Assembly (NCBI GenBank): GCA_028023455.1
Contig: JAQFVV010000001.1
Coordinates: 19,029,611-19,093,610, forward strand
Source of the DNA: Epiperipatus broadwayi
Taxonomy: Eukaryota > Onychophora > Udeonychophora > Euonychophora > Peripatidae
Reading direction: 5' to 3'
Length of the DNA stretch: 64,000 bases
In this document: piece by piece, positions 38,222 through 53,829 of the stretch
How the letters are laid out: each line of letters starts with the position of its first letter
Numbering within the stretch: position 1 is the stretch's first letter
The notes under the pieces: model-generated
Told to the model about the DNA's origin: nothing
Seen by the model: the letters and a program-made list of their open reading frames with translations, nothing else
Database searches by the model: none
Translations under genes and position numbers: made by a program

Positions 38222-40471
38222 ATTTATCCAATAACAGATACAGCCCAATGGGTGATGATGCACAGTGAATACTATTAAGATAAAATAGAATCTGTACTAA
38301 TTCATTATTTAAGGTGTGATATAACATCAAATGACAAATGAAAAACTTTATTGTTGCTTCAACAAAGGTGCATTTGCTTTTCTGAAATTACATAAGAGTT
38401 GTACATATATTTAGGCGTATATTTCGTTCGATGAATCTTAAATTTTATTTTAATTTAGAGTCTTGAGTTTATAAAATATATATTTATTAATGGTGCCCAT
38501 TTCAGAACTATTAAAAAGTTTATGAATTTTTTTTGTCAAATGAATGTAAAACAAATATCTAAAACAAATAAAATTTATGACTAGCTTGAATAACTGTTTA
38601 TATATCCATATGTGATTTTGGATGTTTTGTATTGTCTAAATAGTAATAAAACCGAAAAAAGCTTGTTAAGCGTTTTATTCAGAATAAAAGTAAAAAAAAG
38701 TAAACATACTGGCAATATTCTGAATCTCAGAAATGCTTAAATTGTTATACTTTTTTAGTATTTAATAATTTTTTAATTTAAATTTCATTTATTTTAGAAG
38801 AAATAATTGAATTAACAAACTGAAAAAATAAAAAAACAATTAAATTCACTCATCTACACGGAAATAATTCAGTTAACAAAACCGAAACAAAAAAATTACA
38901 TATATATACATGTGTGTGTATGGAGGGTGATTAGTATAAGAAAGAGTAAGAAAAATCAAGTTTTTCTTTTGTTAGATTTTTCGATATAAAAATAAGCAGA
39001 AAGCATTTATACAGAAGAATATCAAGAAGTGGACGATGTTAAAAATAATTTGGATTGCTATTGTGTTTAAACATGAGTTTGAAGATATTGTATCAATGTT
39101 TCAATAATACAATTATTTTAAAATAATGGTGATTTAATTTAAAAGAAAAATCAGAATTTAAATTTATATAATGCTAATACATTCCACTGAATTTTAAATT
39201 AATCAATAGAGAGGAGAAAAAAACAAAAATATGGCCAAATTATACTATATTGGGTAAAATATATCTGTAAGAAAATAAAACTTCTAAATGTTAGATGACT
39301 GATTTTCAAAGTGTTTTTATTTAAACTGTTAAATCGTTATGTATTTGTAAGACTTCTCTGATAAATTCAACTTCTAATGCACCATATTTAGAAACTGCTT
39401 TGATTTCATTAAAATTTAAAACATTTTTTTCTGACCAAAGAATAACTTATCACTTGAAATTCAGGACTCTATAAAATCCTCTCGAGTTTATTCATTTTTA
39501 ACCAACTAAAAAGAATATATGAAATGTGATAAAAAAAAATTTTTTCTGTTTTTCTCTTCACATAATTAACCATTGGTTATATAAATTTTGATAAAACTAA
39601 ATTGGTTTAATTCCCAGAATTGTATATTCAGTAATATCTCTAGTTTGCTTGTTTGTCTATATTTCTCATTTTTCTTCATTTTCAAAGTATGCTCTTATTT
39701 TGTTTCCTTTTTTTTTAGAATATAATTTTTTTCCTCCATTATGAAACGAACATTTTGATTATTTGAAGTATTAATTTCATAATTAAACGAAGTTATCATT
39801 ACTCTATGTAAAAAAATATTTAAAATGTTTATATTTAAGTGTATATATATAGAAATATTTTTCAAATCTTTGGAATTTAATATTTTAGATGTAAATTAAA
39901 AGTATGAATTACATTTATTAATTTTTTATAATGTTAAAAATGCTTCACTACAAATAATTTTTATTTTTTTGTAGTTTTGAAGATATATGTATAGTAATAT
40001 TACAAATCGATTACAAGTACTATCGTTCACACTTTAAAGCTGCCTTGGTACCAAATTACTAATAATATGATAAACTAATTTATAAATTTTACAGGTTGCA
40101 GTAAGGGTGCACATGTATTAGAATATATACTGTAACCTACATAAAGTGATCAAAGAGAAATTCATTTGTATATTAAAATATCATTGGATTTGTCAAAAAT
40201 CCAAATATTATTAAAATCTCAAATATTCAAATATTATATTCATTGTAACTTAATAAAGATGATCAAACGATCCAAATGTATTAAATAATTAAGAAAAGAT
40301 TCAAATATAAATATTTAGCTTAATAAACGAAAAAAATTGTAATAGAACTTTTATATCAAAGAGAAAATAATTATTTAACCTGAGTAGTGGCTATTAAACA
40401 AAAAGGTCAGACTGAGTTATCAATCATATTAAGGATCATTGGATTAAATGAAACATATTTCTATAATTAGA
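38222..40471. other. AT-rich intergenic sequence
   Basis: Nothing recognised. From about 40120 diverged short phrases of the TTGTAAC.TAATAAAG type also occur near 28640-28700, so the 3-kb repeat may extend faintly upstream. Confidence 0.5.
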
Positions 40472-43452
<2,981 letters not shown>

Positions 43453-43483
43453 AATACATAACAGGTAATTATATCAGATTTTT

Positions 43484-45300
43484 AAAAAAAGTGATTTATA
43501 GATTTAATAAATTCATAAAACATTTTGTATTATGTAAAGAAATATACTAAGTACAATTAAAAACAATAAAATTATAACATGTACAATAAGGGGGAAGAAA
43601 GGGAAAATAGTTAATTTATTTAAATTTTGAACCATGCAAATGATAAAAAATGTAGTATTTTATAACCTTTCAGATTTCCTTTTTAGAAGAGGCTTAAAAA
43701 ATAAGTTGCTTTTTACATATGTTTAAATTTGATGACAAATTTGGATATTTTATTAAACATTATATAGAATTAACCCAAAACTTACACAATTATTTGAAAA
43801 ACAACTATTGAATATGGAAAAACATGTTTTGCATAATCTGATATTTGAATTTGAGATAAATGTGATTATAAAACATTCTAGTATAAATTAATATAGTCAA
43901 TGTGATAAACATGTTTATCAAGGTAACAAAAGTAAATACCATTAAAGGCAAAAATATAAATAAGCCTGAAAGCAATAGTAGTTTTTAGTCTCCAATCAAA
44001 AAAGACAACAATGCAGACTATTTTCAGGAAGAGAAGAGAAAAAAATGAGAGCAAAAAGTAGAGTGGTTGTTATCATCAAAGAAGAAGAAATGATAAGAAT
44101 TATACTCAGCTCTAAAATGTCTAATGCAGCAACCATCACAACTTTACCTCTAATAAAAAAAGGAAACCACTAATTAAAATACTTTTCTTACAGATTACTG
44201 TGTTAGAATAACTTTATATGTTGATTAATATGTGACTGTTTTAAAAAGTACTTTTCAGTACTTTATTTAATCCAATGATAATGTTAATATTTTTACCAGA
44301 TGATTATTTGCCATGTGTGGCTACAAAACCAGAGACTTACCAGTAGACTACCTGAAACTATGTAATTTTATCCAAATATGAACATGGAGTGTAAATATAA
44401 GACATCTATACCTGATTACAAGAAAAAAAATCATGCTACAAAAAAAGAAGAGGACCCTACCATAAGATCTATTATAGACTAATTACCTTGGTAAACAGTT
44501 GTTGTTACCCAAGAAGATTAGTTGAAGTAAATAGAGGCTTGTTTTGTAAAGGCTATTATTAAATATATATATGCACAATGGGTAGAAAATAAGCTTACAA
44601 TGTCAACAAAAACCCATAGAAAATGCATTTATTATATGGGTCAAATTTTGGTTTTATATTCAAATGCAAGATCCTACAATTATTATTCTTATTAATAGGA
44701 GTTTTCATTTACATTTTATTTTTATGAATATTTGTTAATTTCAATATTGTTGTGTTTATTTATTTTATGATTTTAAGGTAGTTACAAATATATAAGAAAC
44801 AGTTTCTTTATTTTATTCATTTTATTTATTATAAACAAATAAATTATTTTGAACAAATTTAGTTATTTTGCTGTTTAAATGATTCCAAATATATACAATC
44901 TATACACTTCTAAACCTGAGAAATCACTGAATCTCATGGAATATTCAAAGATAAAAAACATACATCGGGGTGATAATGATGATCAAAAATAATAATTGAT
45001 CCAGAAGCATTTTTTCTATAAATAAAAAAAATGCGTTTGGAGTAATTAGGCTTAATTTAACCTTCAGATTGCTATCATTTTGATCATCATCACCATAGTG
45101 TTTTTTTGTACTTGATTATACCTGTTATGTTTGGTGTTGCAATCATTGCATAAATATTACCATTACATTTGGTACAATCTATATTTGGATTGAATAGCTC
45201 CTCACTATTACTCAATCCCACATCTTTACAATCAGATTTGATAACAAATGTTTGATCAAGAATAAGTTGGACCACATAGTGAGTGATAATGTTATATACA
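43484..45300 (+). repeat. Second dispersed repeat family, copy 1 (uninterrupted)
   Basis: AAAGTGATTTATAGATTTAA through the TTTGGTGTTGCAATCATTGC region matches 49942-50111 joined to 51593-53115. Shared blocks include CTTTCAGATTT(C/G)C, AATGCAGACT, ATGTGTGGCTA and AAGAAGA.TA.TTGAAGTAAA. No protein family is recognised; both strands have only short open frames. Confidence 0.8.
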
Positions 45301-45899
45301 ACATACTGTATGTGTGTCCAAATTGACTTAAATTGCTCTGAATGAGAAATAAAATCAGAAAGAGTAAAATAATTTGCTGATATGATAATACTTGGATAGT
45401 TTGAGTACAGGTATCCAGGAGGCAGTTTGATAAGTGGCAGGATAATTAAATAAAAATTAATACTAGATTTTTACCTCTTTCAAGATAATTAAACAAAGTT
45501 ACAAGCGTGTTGAGGTGCTGGAAAGAGAAGCTATAATAAATACTTATATGAATTGATAAAATAATTGACAGCTGAGCACTTTCAAGACATTTTGCTTCAT
45601 ATTCATAGCAGATAAAATTGCATGGGAAAGATTGACACTGCTGTGCTAATTTACTGAAAGGGTGGAAAATACCAAAGATAGTAACAAATTCAAAAAGACG
45701 ATAAATAAAATAGTAATATAATCAATCAACAAGAATATAATAAAGCACTTAGTTACAGATATAGATATTTAACATGATCAATAAGAATAAAAATAATAGA
45801 AGCACAACTAAATATGAAGCTATCAGAAACTCAAAGAACACTGGATGAACATCCAAAATCAAATATTACTATGGCAATGCTCATGAATTTTATATTTAA

Positions 45900-47560
45900 A
45901 ATGTAAAACATATAGATGAAATTCTACAAAGAATAGATACAGAATTTAAAGAACTGGAATAAAAAAGAGAAAAAAAAATTCAAGAAAAATGAAAAACTAA
46001 AGAATATGCAAATGACATCAATTATGCTGAAGTTATGAAAATTTATATAAAATTTTTGGATGACCCTAAGAAAATTATTAAGCATATGGCAAATGTTGGA
46101 AAGAATATAAAAACACAATGGAAGCATTACTGTTTGAAGAAAGTGAATGAAAAAGAAAAACATGATTTAAATTTAATTAAAGAGCCTGAAATGGAAGATT
46201 TGGAAGAAGTATTTTTTTTCTGATGATACTATAGAAGAGAAAATTCAGACTGAGGCATCCAATTTAGAAGACACTTTACAATATGAAGTAATAAAAGATT
46301 TTAAACCTGAAAGTATTCTGAACTCCATAGATGAAAAAGAAAATAAAGAGAAAGAATAAAATTTAAAAACCTAATGATGTAAGACTGGAAAAAACTATAG
46401 TAAGTGAGAGTAGATGTCATGTCCAACATGAGATAGAAAATATATTGGTAATGAGATTAAGAATTTTGAAAATGAGTGCTAGAGTTTATTGTTTAATGAA
46501 ACCAATGAGATTTGTCACATTAAGCTAAAAGAAAATAATGATGCCAAATGCAGTAGTGGGGATGAATTTGGTACATGAGAAGAAGAAAGCAGTTATTGAT
46601 ATAAAAGTTGCCAAGCAATGGAGTTTGGTTACAGATAGTGATATTGTTGATATCTTTATTATGGATAAGTATTATGAAAATATAAATGAAGAAAAGTTTG
46701 ATAAGTAAAGGAATGAAAAATAACTGTTAAAGATGATAATGAAAATAAACAGAATGAATATTTCAGTGACATAAATGTTAACTTAGAAAATTAATTTTGT
46801 TACCTCAATGCTAAAGCAATGGATAATACAGCTGGATAAATGAATAAAATTAAAGATAGAGGTGTTCTGCATTATGAAGCCTATAAAAGAAAACTTCATG
46901 TAATACAAGAAGATAAAAAACAGTAATATGACTATATAGCAATGTCATAGATAAAAAAAATTATAAACATTAATGTTTTGTTACAGGTGACTATTTGAAT
47001 GAAGACACAAATTCTGTCATATGTAAAAATTGTAGAGCCAAACAAGCTAGAAGATCTACTCCAAAATGAAAAGAGAGATAGAACTGTTAGGTCACTCGAA
47101 ATAAGGATACCAGTAACATTAAACAAATATACCAGTAACATTAAACAAATATCTTAAGAGAAGTAAAGACTGGTTCTTATGTGAATAAAAGATGACCTAT
47201 TCTCTTAATGACTCAAATTTTTGGAAAGGACAAATACTTTTATGAGAAAATAAATTATAAAATTAAAACTATATGACAAACATCAAAAGTGACCAATAAA
47301 AAAACAAATTCAGTGAAAAATGAGATATTACCAGCTTAATATAAAGCAAGAATGGCATAAAATTACAAAGAGGTATGAGGAAAATTCTTTATTGTTACAT
47401 GATAATATAAAAGGGTCATATAATGCTCAAATCTTGAAGCCATATAGGCCAGTAAAGAATTAATAAGCTAAAATATAATATTGATCAAAAGACATTGAAA
47501 TGATAATTGCAATCATGAAACATAATATCTAAGTATACTGATTCATAACTGAAAGAAAAA
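45900..47560 (+). pseudogene. Decayed coding-like, purine-rich region of unknown origin
   Basis: The + strand is strongly A/G-rich and carries several open stretches separated by single stops or frame changes: 46035-46223 (KIYIKFLDDPKKIIKHMANVG), which continues after a frame change at the T-run near 46212 into an acidic Glu/Lys-rich segment ending about 46358, then short pieces such as KIKDRGVLHYEAYKRKLHV (about 46838-46894) and a Cys-containing motif VICKNCRAKQARRSTPK (about 47018-47068). The sense-strand composition resembles the retrotransposon copies at 59.5-62.8 kb, so I suspect the N-terminal part of a retroelement, but I recognise no domain. Confidence 0.3.
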
Positions 47561-47933
47561 TGTATATTGGTCCTGCAGAGATTAGAAAAAAAATTAACAG
47601 TTTGTTTAGGTTATTTTCAAATTATGGTGATGGATGGAGGATTTTATCATCGATTGAGGACATTATTCTCAGAGACTTTATGGAGTGTACATAAATTAGT
47701 TGATGCCCCAACACATTTTTCAAGTAGTGTATTACTTATCTGTAAGGCTCAAAAAGAAACAAGGTTCAGGTATTGTATTTATTTAATAGTTTTTCATTCT
47801 TAAAAGGAAGCCAAGCATGACTTTCAAGCATTGTATTTATCAGTCTGTAAGTCTCAGAAAGCAAGGCTTCATATATTGATATTATTTGGTAACATGATTA
47901 AAACAATCTTTGAACAGGGAAATAATTGAGGTA

Positions 47934-49148
47934 CTCATCTTATAGTCTATGGTGCCATTTTCATGCTAAAACACATAAAAATGCTGTTTCGCGGCCGACA
48001 CATTCAAACCTGCATTTTCTATAATACAACTTTTTTGTTGTGCTACAGAATGCAGACCACTATGTCGCATTGCAGTACAGCATGCGCATGTCGCATCACA
48101 GAAATTACATTTTCCAAATTCACGCAGTTCATAAAATAGTTATGGCTTGATGAGAGAGTTTGTATTTGAATTGGATGGAAATGTTGTTTTCATTGTTTTG
48201 TTTTTTTATTTTAAAGTATTGAAATGTTCAGACTTTTTAAAGTAATAATTCTAAGACTTTTTACAATGTACTGTATTGAAGTTTTAATTGGGAAAATGTT
48301 AATATCTATGTTTTTAGTGAGTTGCAATTAGGTAACGCATCAAGTAACGTACTGTTTTTAACATTCCATGAGACAAAGAAGATTCTAGCATGTGTATATT
48401 TTTGAAGTAAAAAAGAGTGGTACCAAAAACATATCCAGTAAGAAAAGTACAAATATACATGATTTTTTGTAAATTTCATAAAAAGCAAATATTATAAACA
48501 TGTTTAATAAGTAAAGAAGACATTTATATGTGTTTGTTGTTGTTTAAAAAACTTTAAGTTTCTTTATTTTGTCAGAGTACGGTTACGATTTTGAATTTTT
48601 TTATTTTAGCATTACAAACAACAGAACACTAACCCTAACTCTAAAACTAACCCTAAACCTAACTGTAAAAACTTTTACTTTTTATTGAAGTAAAAAATAG
48701 CCGTAATATTACTTTGTCTGTAAAACAAAAAAGAAATGTAAAACGAAGACTAAAAAAATAAAAAATAGACTAAGAAATTTTACTTTTTATTACGGTTATT
48801 ATTTTTTAGTTAAACAACAACAAAAAAAATAGTCATAACACAAGTAAAAAAATATCTGATGGAAAATTGATAAAAAAAAAAAAGCCATAACACAATTAAA
48901 AAAATATACGATAGAAAAAACACGAATCAAATTGTAATTTGTTGATTTTATTTTACATTTATTATTATCATTTAAATTGTATACGTTAATAAAAAATAAT
49001 ATTTATAAAAGACGATTTTATTTTGTTTTTATTTTCGCATTACAATAAAGCACAGCAAAATTATAATCAATGGCCCAGGAATGGTCATATTTTATAGTTT
49101 TAGTGTGAAAATGGTGCCATCCAATGGCATCTTTATCTATAAGACAAG
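47934..49148 (+). mobile_element. Inverted-repeat element (TA-type), copy with diverged ends
   Basis: Left end CTCATCTTATAG and right end CTATAAGACAAG are inverted repeats. The flank is TA on the left and CA on the right, consistent with a mutated TA duplication. Subterminal GCTAAAACACATAAAAATG is shared with the element at 54264. It carries a relatively GC-rich, CpG-containing stretch (47985-48125) and a telomere-like run (48629-48663). No coding sequence was recognised. Confidence 0.6.
48629..48663 (+). repeat. Telomere-like CCCTAA run
   Basis: CTAACCCTAACTCTAAAACT followed by AACCCTAAACCTAAC: imperfect CCCTAA units inside the element at 47934-49148. Confidence 0.7.
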
Positions 49149-49941
49149 CACCATAATTGACATATATACATTATTCGTTTATGTATTGTTGTGAGTACTA
49201 TTTTGGTAAAATGCTATTTAGAAACATGATTAAAACAGAAAGATAATAATAGTTAAAGATCAGTGATTGATTTATGAATAAGTTTTGAATTAGACATGGA
49301 ATAACAAATTTAAATGGTTTAGTATTCCCATATTTTATTTTTAAGAGGGTGGTATTATAACAATAGAAAATAATTTGGTGAATGAAATCTAATGTCAAGA
49401 TAATGCTGATATTTTTTATTAATGTAAATGACATTTTTTCTCTCAAAATTAGTTTTTAACTGTCAGACATTTTATCTACAAGTTCAAAAATATTTGTATG
49501 ATATGCTAAAATGTAAACATTTCATTTTTTGGCAAAGTGAGGAGTGCAAACTTCACCATGACAGTTTTTTCTGCAAGAAGTCTTGAGAGTGAAATGATGT
49601 TTAATTACTTTCAATATGATTCAGCTTATTTATCAGACCTATTCAAGAAATTTCTAACTGTGATACTTCTCTTATTCTCTCAAATGAAAAAAATGCATCT
49701 ATTTTTATTCTCTGACTTAGAAATGGTAAAAAAAATCATGTAGGTGTTAAAAGGCTTCACTTTGTAAGTATTGAAAAGTGAAAAACATGATTGGTGTATT
49801 GTATTAAATAGACAACTTTGAAGGATGTTAAATTTATAACACTTAAAGATAAATAAATATTTTTTATTGTAAAATTCTGGTTATTTTTGGCTTTCTTCAT
49901 ATATTCATTTGACATATACACACATGTAGTTACATCAATTC

Positions 49942-52900
49942 AAAAAAAAGTGATTTATAGATTTAATACAATTATGGAACATTGTGTATTGTGTAAAAAA
50001 ATGTATTAATAAAATTAAAAACAAAATTATAATTGATGTGAATAAATGGAAAGAGAAATTAGTTAATTTATTAAATTTATTGCATGCATGCAAATAATAG
50101 AAAAATAGTTCCTGATTTAGAGTGCACTCACCATTATTTTGAATTCTAAGGACTGCCCAAGTCACCACTGACATATTCTAGCAATAAATGATATGGAGTA
50201 ATCCACACATGGTTGCTTGGATGTTTCAATGGTGTTTTTGGGTGGTCCTTCAAATTCTAAATGTCAGTGAATGCAATATAAATATTAAAAGCCTATCACT
50301 TCCAAAATATGAATATTATTGCAATAATGATGGAATAAAGAGCCAAGGTATGCAGGGAAGAGGAAGGACATTTTCAATGATCCAAAAAATGCAGAAAATC
50401 TGCTCAAACCAAGTTTATAATTTTGAAATACTAAAAGTTAATAACTTCTAAAATATGAATTTTATTACAATATATGCCTATAAAGCACATGTTGAAATAA
50501 CATAAAATTGTTCAAACCAAGCTTATAATTTTGAAATACTAAAAGCTTTTAACTTCTAAAACATAAATTTTATTACACAAAATGATGGTGAATGCAGTCT
50601 AAATACTAAAAGCTTATAATTTCTAAAATATGAATTGTATTATAATATATGCCCATAAGCACATTGCAATAATGTAAAATTGATCATACCAAGCTTATAA
50701 TTTCAAAGCTTGTCACTTTCTCAATTCAAATTTTATTACAATATATGTCCATAACCATATGAAATAAAGCATATTAATTTTATAATTAATATACCAGAAA
50801 GAAACTTTGATGATTCATGCTTTCTTTGTTCCATGTAGTAAGAAAAAAAAATGAAGATAAGATGAAATAGCATTGTTTATATTTGATCTCCTGACATGGA
50901 TATCGAATCTACATTGATCACATGAGATCATTACACTATGTTAGAAATAAAGCACACAACAGTACTTGCTTTGGTAAGATAAAAATCTGATTAATTTTTT
51001 ATTAATTGTAAAATTAATATTCTTTATTTTAGACAATTATTCTTTTGACTAATGTTAAAATAAAATGTGATTTATTATTAATTGTAGAATTAATATGCTT
51101 TGGCAGTTGTTTCTACATTTATTCAACATGTACATAATTTTAACGTGGTTATAAGCCTATATTTGAATAAAATTCATATTTTAGTATTTTGAAATTATAA
51201 CCTTGGTTTCATCAATTTTATGTTTATTGACCATGTGATTTTTTAATTAATATATATATATATATATGTCATTATTTTTTTTCTTTTACTTTTTTTATTT
51301 AAGTATTTTAATTTCATATTTTAGAAATTATAAACTTCTAATATTTCAAAATTTATTCATTTCTCCTATTTTTTATATTTTGTATATTTTAGTCATGTGA
51401 TTTGATCAAGCATAATTGTACAAAATTTGTGCTTTAATTTTTTAATTATTGATGTAAATTGTAATTTTGTAATGAAAAGTCATATCATGACCATGTGTGG
51501 ATTATTTGATGTCATTTATTACTTGGATGTCTCAGCAGTGGTTTTGGGAAGTCCTTAGAATTCAAAATGGCCATAAGCGCATTCTAAATCAGTACTTAAA
51601 ATTGTGTACCATATTTTATGATCTTTCAGATTTGCCTTCTAGAAAAGACTTTTAATAATAAGTTGCATTTTTCTTATAGTTGTATTTGATGGCAAATTCA
51701 GATATTTTACTGAAAATTATATAGAATTAAAATTAGATAGACTAGAGAAAGAATTTTGAAGTTCAGTCTTTTGTTTTCTCTTTTTCCACTCACCATTTTA
51801 AAAACTATTTTATAATTATGAAAAAAATCATGTTTTGTATAATTAAATCTGATATTCAAATTTAAGATAAAAATTAATAAGGAATTAATTAATCTATTAA
51901 AAGCTTATAGACAATAAAATAAGGTGTCCTTGTTGGGAGGCAGAAATATAAATAGATCTGACAACAACAGTATATTTAATCACCAATAGGTAAAGACAGA
52001 AATGCAGACTTATTCCACAAAGAGAATAAAGAAAATGCTGTGAAAGAAGCAGTTGTAACCAGCAAAAAAATGACAAAAGATTATAACCAGTCAAAGAATA
52101 AGTCTAATACAACAGCTATTGTAACTCTACCTCTAACCGAAAAAAACCCACTAAAATACTTTTCCTACAGATTATTGTAGTAGTGTATTTTTACATTGCC
52201 TGTTAACATCAGTCTGTTTTAAAAAAACATTTTTTAATGCTGCATCTAATTCAGCAATCTATAATATTTGCTACCAGAAGACTATTTGTCATGTGTGGCT
52301 AAAGGAACAGAAGCACACCAGTTAAATACCTGAATCTAGATATGAATGCGGACTGTACATAGGATACAACTGTACCTTCTTACAAGAAGAGAATCCTACC
52401 ATAAGACCTATCATGAACTTGCTTATAGTGAGACATTTCTTTAGTATAAAATCACTGATGTCCAAGAAGAATAATTGAAGTAAAGAGAGACTGAATCCGT
52501 AAACATTATCAAAATGTAGTCAATGGGTAGAATGTAAGCTTATGGCATCAATAAAAAAAACATTGGAAAAATATTGATTATATGAATAAGATTTTTCTTT
52601 TGTAATTGAATGTAAGTCCTTAGAATAAATAGGTTTTGCATTTATATTTATGATTATTTTTAATTTCTCTATTTTTGTATATTATTTATGTTACGGTTTT
52701 AAATTAGTTTCAAATACATAAGCTACAATTTCTTTATTTTATTGATTTTATTTATCATAAATAAATGTTATTTTGTTATTTGAATTCATTCTGAACATAT
52801 ACAATTAATACACCATTAAAGTTGTGAAGTTATGTAATCCTCTGGAGGACATGCTGGAGATTAATGAACATATGTCAAGATAATAATGATCTGAGATAAT

Positions 52901-53115
52901 TTATCTAGAAGGATTCTATAAAGAATGTTGTGTCAAAAGCTAATTTGAATTGTATCTAAAAACGAAATTTAAAAAATGTTTTCGGAATACCTTCAGAGTG
53001 TTAATGTCATTGGGGTTATTGTTATAATTAATTTTATCTGTTACATTTTGGTATTGCAAGCATTAAATAGATATTATCATTCCAATATATATTAGTCATA
53101 ATATGTTGGATTATT
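49942..53115 (+). repeat. Second dispersed repeat family, copy 2, split by an insertion
   Basis: The homologous sequence runs 49942-50111, is interrupted by the foldback element 50112-51592, and resumes at 51593 to about 53115. Copy 1 at 43484-45300 shows the uninterrupted arrangement. Confidence 0.8.
50112..51592 (+). mobile_element. Foldback-type DNA element with ~100-bp inverted ends and subterminal tandem repeats
   Basis: The ends are CTGATTTAGAGTGC and GCATTCTAAATCAG, and the inverted similarity continues through TTTTGAATTCTAAGGACT and the ATAAATGA...ATCCACACATGG block for about 100 bp. Just inside the left end (50208-50275) a copy of the right end occurs in direct orientation, so the left end can fold on itself. 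The interior left half has diverged tandem units (AAGCTTATAATTT at 50519 and 50691, with related AAGTTTATAATTTTG at 50411) and the right half carries their reverse complements. No transposase is present. The target duplication is unclear. Confidence 0.75.
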
Positions 53116-53829
53116 TTCATCATCTAATGTTAAATGTTAAATTGCTTAAGAATTCAAACTTTTATTTAAAGTTTTCAAATACATTCAATTGTTAATAATA
53201 GCACATAGGTTAGTATATAATGCAATGTTTTATGTGGCATTATTATTTTCTGTTTTTCAAGTGATGCTGATCTAACCAATAACAGTACTAACATGGAAAT
53301 TGATCCTGGGCCTTTAGATTTGTGAAATAAATTTAAAGTGATGCTTTATTCTGTCAATTCCAATAGTCAGTACAAATTGCATACATTTACCTATGATGAT
53401 CCTACCATTTTCCCACTTTCTCCTAAGAGCAAACTTAATTAGTGGCTTTCAGATATTACAAGTTATCACATTAAGTTGTCATGTGTTTATTTGTCATGAG
53501 CAGCTTTTTTCACTTTTTCTTCTTTGTACTTTCATTATATTAAATATTTTTTATATTTTCCCAATTGAACCTATGTTCATTAATACATATATACTTTAGA
53601 TACATATGTTTTATCTGTTGTAATCATAAGTTTGTGCTCTTTCAATTGTTTTTCAATGAAGAAACTGGTCTTGCCAATATACAATCTTCCACATTCATAT
53701 TTGTAAATGTAGTTTTGCTTTTCAGCATTTCAAGTTTAGGTTTTATAGACATTGAGATCCATCGTAATGTGTTATGGCTTTGGAAAAATATTCTGATGAT
53801 CCTATTAATTTGCAGAATTGTGGGTTTTG

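Noticed and set aside
45090-45275. Minus-strand 61-codon frame with a CTKC pair
   Set aside because: Lies in a dispersed repeat and is not preserved in the second copy; no family recognised.
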